This document shows, piece after piece, positions 24,856 to 31,497 of a stretch of 64,000 nucleotides of DNA. The position numbers were made by a program, and so were the translations under genes. The notes beneath the pieces were generated by a model that saw only the letters and a list, made by a program, of their open reading frames with translations, made no database searches and was not told the origin of the DNA. Source of the stretch: Gemmatimonadaceae bacterium (GTDB lineage Bacteria; Gemmatimonadota; Gemmatimonadetes; Gemmatimonadales; Gemmatimonadaceae); the NCBI GenBank assembly GCA_035606695.1, contig DATNEW010000013.1, positions 1 to 64,000 on the forward strand, given 5' to 3'. The stretch's first letter is position 1. Every line of letters begins with the position of its first letter.

Positions 24856-25497
24856 TCAGTGCTCGGACATTCCAATGCTGAACGTCACGAACCCAAACCG
24901 CCGCGAACCGCCTCCCAGATAGCTGCCGGCGGCGGTGGCGCCGGTGTACCGCGCGCTGAACACGAGGTCGACGTCGTCGAAGATGGGCGTCGTGACGCCG
25001 ATGTCCGGAGCGAGAACGAAATGCATGCCATTCCGCGCGAACGACGAATTCACTCCAAGCTGATAGTTCTGCTGCACGTATTCACCGCCGGCGCCAAGGC
25101 CAAGCCAACCGCCGCGTCCAAGCAGATGGTGCGGATTCCAGCGGCCGGTGCCCATCACCGTCACGACCAACAACTCGCGATTCTGAAAACCCGTCGCCGC
25201 TCCGGAGGGAAAGGTCGTCGTTCCATGCGTCGCATCGAAAAAGTCGTTGACGGTGATCGCCGCGCCGGCCGCCGTATATGGGCGCACGAGCCACTGACCT
25301 TCCCACCCGGCGCCGAACCAACTCACGTTCGGCACGAACCGGTGCGTGTCACCGACCGGAAAGGCGATCGCGTACGTGCCGATGCTCGTGAATGACGGAC
25401 CCTCGGACGATGTCTGGGGATTCTGCGCCGCGGCGCGAGACCCGAGAATCGCGGAAACCGCGGCAGCTATCGCCGGCGCACGCCAGGATGGTTTCAT
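24856..25497 (-). CDS. Small outer-membrane beta-barrel protein
   Basis: A 213-residue exported protein with a signal peptide ending Ala-Ala-Ala-Gln near residue 25. The mature chain has about eight amphipathic strands with Gly/Trp/Tyr content and turns such as Asn-Asp or Gly-Gly, in keeping with an eight-stranded barrel of OmpW/OmpX size. The last strand ends 'Phe-Gly-Phe-Val-Thr-Phe-Ser-Ile-Gly-Met'. It starts one base after the stop of the DUF4136-like lipoprotein gene, so both should be one operon. Confidence 0.7.
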   Translation of the reverse strand: MKPSWRAPAIAAAVSAILGSRAAAQNPQTSSEGPSFTSIGTYAIAFPVGDTHRFVPNVSWFGAGWEGQWLVRPYTAAGAAITVNDFFDATHGTTTFPSGAATGFQNRELLVVTVMGTGRWNPHHLLGRGGWLGLGAGGEYVQQNYQLGVNSSFARNGMHFVLAPDIGVTTPIFDDVDLVFSARYTGATAAGSYLGGGSRRFGFVTFSIGMSEH

Positions 25498-25498
25498 A

Positions 25499-26170
25499 TC
25501 ACGGAACCCTCAAGTACGGAGATTGTTGAAAGGCCTGGTCGACGCCCCGCACCACGCGGTCCGCGGTGCCGTTGGTCGAGGTGACGATGCCGTCGAGCGT
25601 CGCCGCCCAGAGCAGCGGAATGCTCTTCGAGTCGGTGCGTTGCTCGCGCAGGTCGAGCATTGTGATCAGCACCGTCCCCGCCTGGTACGCATAGGGAAGG
25701 GCGGCGCCCGGAACGCCCCACACCCACGAGGCGTCGACGGTGGGGCCCCAATACGGCAAGTACCCCCACGCGCCGAACCAGTCGAAGTACGCGACCCCCG
25801 TTTCGGTGCGCTGCGACGCGGCGACGAGCACCACCACGTCCGGCCGAGCCCCGGAGTCGTTCGAGACGTCACGCCAGCCGAGCGATACGAAGTGGCGGCG
25901 AACGTCGGCGATGACCTGGTGGTCGAACGAATGGTCGATCGCCGTGGAGTTCACCGGCACGTCGACGATCGTGTCCGGCACGGCGAACGTGCGCGCGCTC
26001 CCGAGCGCCTGGCCGCTGTCCACGAGCGTGAGCACGACGCCGCCGAGATCCGTGGCCAGCGGGTTGGTCGGCTCGCACGCGGTCGCACCGACTGCGGCCG
26101 CCAAGGTTGCCGCGCACGCAATGCACCGCGCGTGGTATAAGCTCCGTAAGCCGCATGAGTTGGCTGGCAT
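25499..26170 (-). CDS. DUF4136-like lipoprotein
   Basis: A 223-residue lipoprotein with a lipobox ending Gly-Ala-Thr-Ala-Cys near residue 32. It shares a Pro-Asp-Thr-Ile motif, a Trp/Tyr-rich stretch with repeated 'Trp-Gly', and a closing Gln-Gln-Ser-Pro-Tyr-Leu with the lipoprotein at 13866, so the two are clearly related. It precedes a small barrel gene by one base, as the DUF4136 gene at 10912 lies next to an outer-membrane protein gene. Function unknown. Confidence 0.75.
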   Translation of the reverse strand: MPANSCGLRSLYHARCIACAATLAAAVGATACEPTNPLATDLGGVVLTLVDSGQALGSARTFAVPDTIVDVPVNSTAIDHSFDHQVIADVRRHFVSLGWRDVSNDSGARPDVVVLVAASQRTETGVAYFDWFGAWGYLPYWGPTVDASWVWGVPGAALPYAYQAGTVLITMLDLREQRTDSKSIPLLWAATLDGIVTSTNGTADRVVRGVDQAFQQSPYLRVP

Positions 26171-26395
26171 GGATCCGCCGAGTTGAGCACACTCGAACGA
26201 TCTCCATCTGTGTGCCGTATCGAGCAGTAGACGTTGGACGCATGACTAAGACGCGAGCCCGTGGGCGGCCGGAGTCTAGCGATTGTCCGCTCGCGGTTTA
26301 CACTCAGGTATGCAGCACGATGCCGAAGGCCCCCACGACCTCCGGCGGCCGACTGAGTACGATTCGCCTCAGTCGCGCTCTCGCCGCGTGCAGCG

Positions 26396-27247
26396 ATGGA
26401 GCCGCGACTGTTGATCGCGTCGATTCTCGTCGTCGTGCTGGTCCAGGCCCTCGTCATCACCGGCTTGGCTCGCCAGCGCTGGCTCCGCCGACACACCGAG
26501 CGTTCAACCGAAGTTCTGCTGGCCGAGCTTCGCGCCAGCTCCGAGCGCATTCATCACCTCGCCGCTCGACTGATCACGGCGCAGGAGACGGAGCGCGCCC
26601 GCATTGGCCGCGAACTCCACGACGACATCAATCAGAAGATCGCCGCACTCGCCATCGGCCTGACTCACGTGTGGAACCGAATGCCGCGGGAGTCGCCTGA
26701 GCTCGTGCACGAAATCGCGGCGCTCCAGGACCGGGCGGCGAGCCTCGCCCTCGACGTGCGGCAACTGTCCCACCAGTTGCACTCCGGTGTGCTCCAGCAC
26801 GCCGGACTCGGGGCCGCCATTCGGTCGTTGTGCGGAGATGCCCGACGGAATTACAACCTCGTCATCGAGCTCGAGACGGAAGGCAACTTCGAGTCACTGC
26901 CCGGCGACGTTGCGCTCTGCATCTATAGAGTGGCCCAGGAATGCCTGAGGAACACTGCGCGGCACGCACGTGCGACCGAGGTGAACGTCTCCATCGCCCG
27001 GCGAGGACCGGCCGTGGAGATGTCGATCGCCGACAATGGCATCGGATTCGACACGAGCACCATCGGGGCCGGCGACGGGCTGGGGCTGCTCAGTCTCGAT
27101 GAGCGCGTTCGCTTCTTGCGGGGTACCTTTCACGTGGCGTCGCAGCCAAGGGGCGGAACACGGATTGAGGTCAGCGTTCCGTCGTCTCAGCCCAGTTTAA
27201 CCCCTCCGTTCCCGGCTAATGGCGCGACCGACCGTTCTCCTGGCTGA
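26396..27247 (+). CDS. NarL/DegS-type sensor histidine kinase
   Basis: A 283-residue kinase with one N-terminal transmembrane helix (about residues 5-25) and almost no extracellular part, so it senses the membrane or a cytosolic cue. A coiled segment leads to the HisKA_3 motif with Glu-Arg-Ala-Arg-Ile-Gly-Arg-Glu-Leu-His-Asp-Asp near residue 70-80. The HATPase domain is intact (Gln-Glu-Cys-Leu-Arg-Asn, Asp-Asn-Gly-Ile-Gly-Phe, Gly-Leu-Gly-Leu). It overlaps the next gene, its likely cognate regulator, by 29 bases. Confidence 0.9.
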   Translation: MEPRLLIASILVVVLVQALVITGLARQRWLRRHTERSTEVLLAELRASSERIHHLAARLITAQETERARIGRELHDDINQKIAALAIGLTHVWNRMPRESPELVHEIAALQDRAASLALDVRQLSHQLHSGVLQHAGLGAAIRSLCGDARRNYNLVIELETEGNFESLPGDVALCIYRVAQECLRNTARHARATEVNVSIARRGPAVEMSIADNGIGFDTSTIGAGDGLGLLSLDERVRFLRGTFHVASQPRGGTRIEVSVPSSQPSLTPPFPANGATDRSPG

Positions 27248-27899
27248 CGATCACCCCATCGTCACCGAAGGTCTGGCGAGCATCCTCAAAGACGACTTTG
27301 ACGTCCTGGCGGTTGTCGCCGACGGCATGGATCTTCTCGCCGCCGCGCGAACGCTTCGGCCGGATATCATCGTCACCGACCTCAGTATGCCGCGCCTGAG
27401 CGGGCTCGAGGCCGCGCGCCAGCTGCGCGCCGAACACATCCCAAGCCAGATCATCGTACTCACGATGCACGATGATCCCGAGATTGCCGCCGAAGCGTTT
27501 CGCGCCGGCGTCGCGGGCTACCTACTCAAGAGCTCGGCCGGCGCCGAGTTGATTCTGGCGATTCAACAAATTGTAAAAGGCCAATCATATGTAAGCCCGC
27601 TGCTCAGCCGCGACGTGATGACCGAGCTCGCGGCCCCGCGCCGGCGCTCCGACGAGACGCGTTCGCGCGGAGTGACACCGCGGCAGCGCGACGTGTTGCG
27701 CCTCATCGCACGCGGCAAGCGCATGAAGGAGATCGCCGTGACGCTCGGCGTCTCCGTTCGCACCGTCGAATCGCACAAGTACGAGATGATGGAGTCCCTC
27801 GGCGTTTCCTCGACCGCGGAGCTCATCCAATACGCGTTTCGTACCGGACTCGCGGCGGACACGACACCGGCAAAGCCCGCGATCGACCGCCATCAGTAG
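27219..27899 (+). CDS. NarL-family response regulator
   Basis: A 226-residue protein with a receiver (Asp-Asp-His, phosphoacceptor Asp in Ile-Ile-Val-Thr-Asp-Leu-Ser-Met-Pro, Lys near residue 107) and a LuxR-type helix-turn-helix (Thr-Pro-Arg-Gln-Arg-Asp-Val-Leu and Arg-Thr-Val-Glu-Ser-His). It overlaps the HisKA_3 kinase gene by 29 bases, which strongly suggests a matched pair under translational coupling. Confidence 0.92.
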   Translation: MARPTVLLADDHPIVTEGLASILKDDFDVLAVVADGMDLLAAARTLRPDIIVTDLSMPRLSGLEAARQLRAEHIPSQIIVLTMHDDPEIAAEAFRAGVAGYLLKSSAGAELILAIQQIVKGQSYVSPLLSRDVMTELAAPRRRSDETRSRGVTPRQRDVLRLIARGKRMKEIAVTLGVSVRTVESHKYEMMESLGVSSTAELIQYAFRTGLAADTTPAKPAIDRHQ

Positions 27900-27925
27900 T
27901 TTTACGGGGAGTTGGACTCCGGTAA

Positions 27926-27944
27926 GATTCGGTGACGCCGAATC
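27926..27944. promoter_or_regulatory. Short hairpin after the NarL-type regulator
   Basis: GATTCGG, five bases, then CCGAATC make a perfect seven-base stem 26 bases after the regulator stop and 22 bases before the degenerate kinase start. No T-run follows, so it may be a weak terminator, a leader hairpin or a binding site. Confidence 0.35.
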
Positions 27945-27966
27945 GTACGGTCGCGTATCGTGGCGA

Positions 27967-28773
27967 ATGCGAAGTCATCAGCATCAGCACCAGCATCTCG
28001 CCGAACGTCCCCGGAGTCCGGAGTCGCGTGGGTTCTCTCCGCCGCGTACGCCGACGTCGACCTTCGTTCCCGCGACGTATCGATCCCCGGTCGGCGCCCT
28101 GCCGATCGCCGATCTGCTCGCGACGATCGCGCACGAGCTCCGAAATCCGCTGACGGTGGTTCGCGGCGAAACCGCCGTCATCCGTCGTCACCGCGACGAC
28201 CCGAACGACGTCACCGAAGCCTGCGCGGTCATCGATCGGCAGGTGAATCAGATCGCTGTGTTTCTGCGCGATCTCGCGACGTTCGTGGCGCCGCCGCTCG
28301 AGCTCCACGATGTGTGGGAAGTCATCGACGCGAGCGACCTGCTGGCGTCCGCGCTGCAAGCGCTCGCCAAGTTCGCCGACACCCGCGCGACCACCTTCAC
28401 CGTCGAGCCCGTGCGCGACCAGGTACTCGTCGTCGGGAATACGACGGCGCTCACGAGCGCACTTACGAGTATTCTAACGACCGCCGTCAAGTTCAGCGGC
28501 ACCCACGGCACGGTGGCGGCACGCGTCGTCGCCGACGAGCATTGGGTCGAGCTCCGCGTACGTTTCGACGATAACGAGATGACGCACGACCAGCGCGGAA
28601 CAGCCTTCGAGCCGTTCGTTCGCGCGCGGCGCGACGGTGTGGATTGGGCGGGCGTGAGCATGGCGCTCGCGCGGCGCACCGTCGAAGCGCACGGCGGCGC
28701 CGCCATCATGCACGGCGGCGATACGTCGACCGTCGCCGAATTCAGCGTCTGCCTGCCGCGCTACAGAGGATAG
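27967..28773 (+). CDS. Degenerate histidine kinase
   Basis: A 268-residue soluble protein. A His/Pro-rich N-terminus of 40 residues (with His-Gln-His-Gln-His) leads into a HisKA region with Ile-Ala-His-Glu-Leu-Arg-Asn-Pro-Leu, so the phosphoacceptor His is present. The HATPase part is altered: the N box reads Leu-Thr-Ser-Ile-Leu-Thr-Thr-Ala-Val-Lys-Phe with no Asn, the G1 Asp-x-Gly is missing, and the G2 glycines are replaced by Val-Asp-Trp-Ala-Gly-Val-Ser-Met-Ala-Leu. It could be a phosphotransfer or scaffold protein. It shares the Asp-Trp-Ala motif and altered lid with the kinase at 6978. No receiver gene is adjacent on its 3' side. Confidence 0.78.
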   Translation: MRSHQHQHQHLAERPRSPESRGFSPPRTPTSTFVPATYRSPVGALPIADLLATIAHELRNPLTVVRGETAVIRRHRDDPNDVTEACAVIDRQVNQIAVFLRDLATFVAPPLELHDVWEVIDASDLLASALQALAKFADTRATTFTVEPVRDQVLVVGNTTALTSALTSILTTAVKFSGTHGTVAARVVADEHWVELRVRFDDNEMTHDQRGTAFEPFVRARRDGVDWAGVSMALARRTVEAHGGAAIMHGGDTSTVAEFSVCLPRYRG

Positions 28774-28820
28774 TCTTTGGGCCAATAGGCGACGCGTGCC
28801 GCGCGGGGCAACTCTTCCGC

Positions 28821-29936
28821 ATGCTACTCGGCCGATCTCTCCTCATCCTCGCGGCGGTCTCCAGCGTCGCGCTCGCGCAAGATCCGACGCCCGGGACCGA
28901 TTTACCCACGGACGCCAAGGCAATGTCGCCGACCAAGATGAACGGCGTCTTGTTCATTCCGGTGCTCGGCGCCGGTCCGACGTTCGGGCTCGGCGGCGGT
29001 GGAGCGGCGGCGATGGTGTTCCGCATGGACTCGGGCTCGCCGCGCTCGGCGATCGGTGTCGGCGGATTGCTCGCCGAGCGCTCGAGTTGGATGGTGAGTC
29101 TCGGCGGCCGCGCGTATTTTCAGCGCGGCGATTGGAACACCTCGTTTGGCATCGCGCAGTACAACGTCGACTACCGGTTTTTTGGCATCGGCAACGACGC
29201 GGGCAACCGCGATCATTCGGTGATTCTGCGGCAGGACGGCAACGCCGACGTCATCGAAGGGCTACATCGCGTTGTCGGTCCGCTCTTCGCGGGTCTTCGC
29301 TATCGCATCGACGGCGTGGATGCCAGTCTCGCTCCGTCGGATCGCCTGGGTCCATTCAACGCGCTGATGCCCGGCGATTCCACGGTCTGGACGTCCGCTC
29401 TCGGCGCGGCGAGCTCGTGGGACACGCGCGACGACGATGTCTCGCCGCGTAGCGGCACATTCGCTCAAGGCGCCCTGATGTACGCGCGCACGTGGCTCGG
29501 CGGCGATCGCGCGTTCAATTCGTACGACGTGTGGATCAACCATTACATTCCCGTCAAGAAGCACGACGTGCTCGCGGTTCGGGCCACCGCGTGCGGCGCC
29601 GGCGACGCGGCACCGCTCTGGCAACTCTGTCTGTTCGGTGCTCAAAACGACTTGCGTGGCTACGTTGCCGGGCGGTATCGCGATCACGCGATGTTCGCCG
29701 TTCAGGCGGAGTATCGCGCGCGATTGATCGGCCGCTGGGGCGGCACCGTATTCGGCGGCACGGGTGAAGTCGCGCCGTCGATCGGAGACGTTGCGGCAGA
29801 TCATCTGCTCGTGTCAGGCGGCCTCGGACTGCGGTATCTCCTTTCGCAAACACATCGGCTGAACGTCGGAACCGACTATGCGTTCGCGAACAGGACGTCG
29901 GGCGCGTTCTACTTCCGATTTGGCGAAGCGTTCTGA
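28821..29936 (+). CDS. BamA/TamA-like outer-membrane barrel protein
   Basis: A 371-residue exported protein with a signal peptide ending Val-Ala-Leu-Ala-Gln near residue 20. After a short linker it has the strand and turn pattern of the surface-antigen D15 (BamA) barrel: 'Gly-Pro-Thr-Phe-Gly-Leu-Gly', 'Trp-Asp-Thr-Arg-Asp-Asp-Asp', 'Ser-Pro-Arg-Ser-Gly-Thr', a Leu-Arg-Gly-Tyr, and a closing Phe-Tyr-Phe-Arg-Phe-Gly-Glu-Ala-Phe. No POTRA domain is seen, so it is a barrel-only relative; lipase-like or patatin-associated relatives share this form. The start is the ATG at 28821. Confidence 0.82.
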   Translation: MLLGRSLLILAAVSSVALAQDPTPGTDLPTDAKAMSPTKMNGVLFIPVLGAGPTFGLGGGGAAAMVFRMDSGSPRSAIGVGGLLAERSSWMVSLGGRAYFQRGDWNTSFGIAQYNVDYRFFGIGNDAGNRDHSVILRQDGNADVIEGLHRVVGPLFAGLRYRIDGVDASLAPSDRLGPFNALMPGDSTVWTSALGAASSWDTRDDDVSPRSGTFAQGALMYARTWLGGDRAFNSYDVWINHYIPVKKHDVLAVRATACGAGDAAPLWQLCLFGAQNDLRGYVAGRYRDHAMFAVQAEYRARLIGRWGGTVFGGTGEVAPSIGDVAADHLLVSGGLGLRYLLSQTHRLNVGTDYAFANRTSGAFYFRFGEAF

Positions 29937-29959
29937 TCGTGACGAGACGGCGCAGGGCA

Positions 29960-30979
29960 CTACGCCGGCGTCGCACGAGAGCGCAGTGTGTACCGGCCGG
30001 TTTTCTTGCCGCCGATCTTTTCGATGATCCCCGCGTCGAGCAGCGGCCGAAGCTGATCCATCGCGCCCTGCTTGGATAGCTCGAGCGCCGCCCAGATCTC
30101 GGACGGCGCCATGCTGCCGTGGTCGCGCAGGAGCTCGAGCAGCCGCTCCTGCTTTGGCCGAAGCACCAGGCGCGCCGGTCCCGCCGCGTTGAGCGCCTGC
30201 ACGCGCAGCCACACGCGCTCGAGCGTGTGCCGGCGCCCCTCGGCCGAATACTCGAGCCACGTCGTGAGGTCGTCGCCTTCGCGGCGGACGGCTTCGAGCG
30301 CGGCGTAGTAGCCGGGCCGATTCTCCCAGTAATACTCGTCGACCGAGAAGATGTGATGTGTGTCGAATCCGCGGCGATACAGCTCCCAGAGCGCGAGCGC
30401 GCGGCCCGTGCGTCCGTTGCCGTCGGCGAACGGATGGATCGCCTCGAACTGATAGTGCAGGATGGCGGAGCTGAGCACCGGCGACAGGTTTCTGGATGTG
30501 ATATTCCACCATTCTAAAAGCTCGAACATGAGGCCGGACACCGCCTTGGGCGCGGGCGGCGTGAAGCGGCCGACCCGAACGCCGATCGTGCGATAGCGCC
30601 CGGCCTCACCCTGATCCATCACCCCTCTGGCGAGGATGCGATGCAGCCGGAAGACATCCTCGTGCCGAAGGGTCTTCTTGCGCGCGTGCTTCTCGACGTA
30701 CCGCAGGCCGGCGAAATAGTTCATGACTTCGCGATCGGACCGCGGGTCGGAGGCCGTGAGCTCGCCGCCCGCGTCGAGCGTGCGGACCTGATCGAGCGAG
30801 AGCGGGTTGCCTTCGATCGCCGTGGACGCGTGGGCGTTCCGCGTGCGGGTGTCTTTCTGCAGGGCCGGGATCCACGCCAGCTCCACCGCCGCGCCTTGAA
30901 TGCGGGTCCGCAGCGTGGCGATCGTCTCGACGAGGGACAGGAGCCGCGCAGTGATGGTGAATTGCGGCACATAGCTCAT
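29960..30979 (-). CDS. fic: Fic-family AMPylase with internal inhibitory motif
   Basis: A 339-residue cytoplasmic Fic protein. The catalytic loop His182-Pro-Phe-x-x-Gly-Asn-Gly-Arg is complete. An inhibitory helix (Ser52-x-x-x-Glu56-Gly57) lies N-terminal, which makes it a class II Fic protein held inactive by its own glutamate. The C-terminal 70 residues are a winged-helix domain, as in many stand-alone regulatory Fic proteins. It would transfer AMP from ATP to hydroxyl side chains of target proteins; the target is unknown. No antitoxin gene is adjacent. Upstream lies an array of TTGACT-like boxes that it may share with the divergent padR gene. Confidence 0.92.
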   Translation of the reverse strand: MSYVPQFTITARLLSLVETIATLRTRIQGAAVELAWIPALQKDTRTRNAHASTAIEGNPLSLDQVRTLDAGGELTASDPRSDREVMNYFAGLRYVEKHARKKTLRHEDVFRLHRILARGVMDQGEAGRYRTIGVRVGRFTPPAPKAVSGLMFELLEWWNITSRNLSPVLSSAILHYQFEAIHPFADGNGRTGRALALWELYRRGFDTHHIFSVDEYYWENRPGYYAALEAVRREGDDLTTWLEYSAEGRRHTLERVWLRVQALNAAGPARLVLRPKQERLLELLRDHGSMAPSEIWAALELSKQGAMDQLRPLLDAGIIEKIGGKKTGRYTLRSRATPA

Positions 30980-30983
30980 CTTA

Positions 30984-31062
30984 TAAGTAAAGAGTAAGTC
31001 AAGACATTAGTCAAGCGGTCAAGATAATAAGTCAGCGATAAGTCCAGTCATGAGTCAAGGCC
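30984..31062. promoter_or_regulatory. Seven degenerate 11-12 bp tandem repeats upstream of fic
   Basis: An AT-rich island of about seven units, mostly TAAGTCAAG-like (such as TAAGTCAAGACA, TTAGTCAAGCGG, TAAGTCAGCGA), lies directly before the Fic start. Read on the minus strand each unit presents a TTGACT or TGACTTA box, so some can serve as -35 elements; one box at 31009-31014 is 17 bases from a TTTACT. Spacing near one helical turn suggests cooperative binding on one face of the DNA. Confidence 0.65.
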
Positions 31063-31117
31063 GTCAGCTCGTGCCCACGGTGCCGTCCGCCTTGACGCGG
31101 CGCGCCGCCCGCGGCAT

Positions 31118-31146
31118 CTTCTCCCCGGAGTTACTCCGGGGAGAAG
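31118..31146 (+). promoter_or_regulatory. Perfect hairpin covering the padR ribosome binding site
   Basis: CTTCTCCCCGGAG, three bases, then CTCCGGGGAGAAG form a perfect 13-base inverted repeat ending four bases before the GTG of padR. The GGGGAG Shine-Dalgarno is in the right arm. It can act as an operator for the dimeric PadR protein, as an RNA hairpin that hides the ribosome binding site, or both. Confidence 0.7.
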
Positions 31147-31149
31147 ACC

Positions 31150-31497
31150 GTGGCGAAGGCACCTGACGACCTGCTGCGCGGCACGCTCGATGGACTGATC
31201 CTCAAAACGCTGTCGTGGGGTCCGCGTCACGGCTTTGGCATCGCGCGGTGGATCAAGGAGACGTCGTGCGACGCGCTCGCCGTCGAAGACCGCGCGCTGT
31301 ATCTCGCGCTGCATCGCCTGGAGGACAAAGGCTGGGTCGAGAGCGACTGGGGATTGTCCGAGAACAATCGCCGCGCACGGTTCTATCAGCTCACGGCGCT
31401 TGGCCGCAAACACCTTCGCGCCGAATCGTCGCGGCTGGCGCGGTACGCGGAAGGGATGTCGCTGGTGTTGCACGCGACGTCGTGGGGTGAGCGCTGA
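31150..31497 (+). CDS. PadR-family transcriptional regulator
   Basis: A 115-residue winged-helix repressor of the PadR type. It begins with the typical 'Leu-Leu-Arg-Gly-Thr-Leu-Asp' and 'Leu-Ile-Leu-Lys-Thr-Leu' helix, then 'His-Gly-Phe-Gly-Ile-Ala', the recognition segment 'Leu-Tyr-Leu-Ala-Leu-His-Arg-Leu-Glu', and the wing 'Tyr-x-Leu-Thr-x-x-Gly-Arg'. It overlaps the permease by one base (TGATG) and so should control it and itself; PadR next to an ADOP permease is a common pair. The GTG is chosen because of the Shine-Dalgarno within the hairpin. Confidence 0.93.
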   Translation: MAKAPDDLLRGTLDGLILKTLSWGPRHGFGIARWIKETSCDALAVEDRALYLALHRLEDKGWVESDWGLSENNRRARFYQLTALGRKHLRAESSRLARYAEGMSLVLHATSWGER

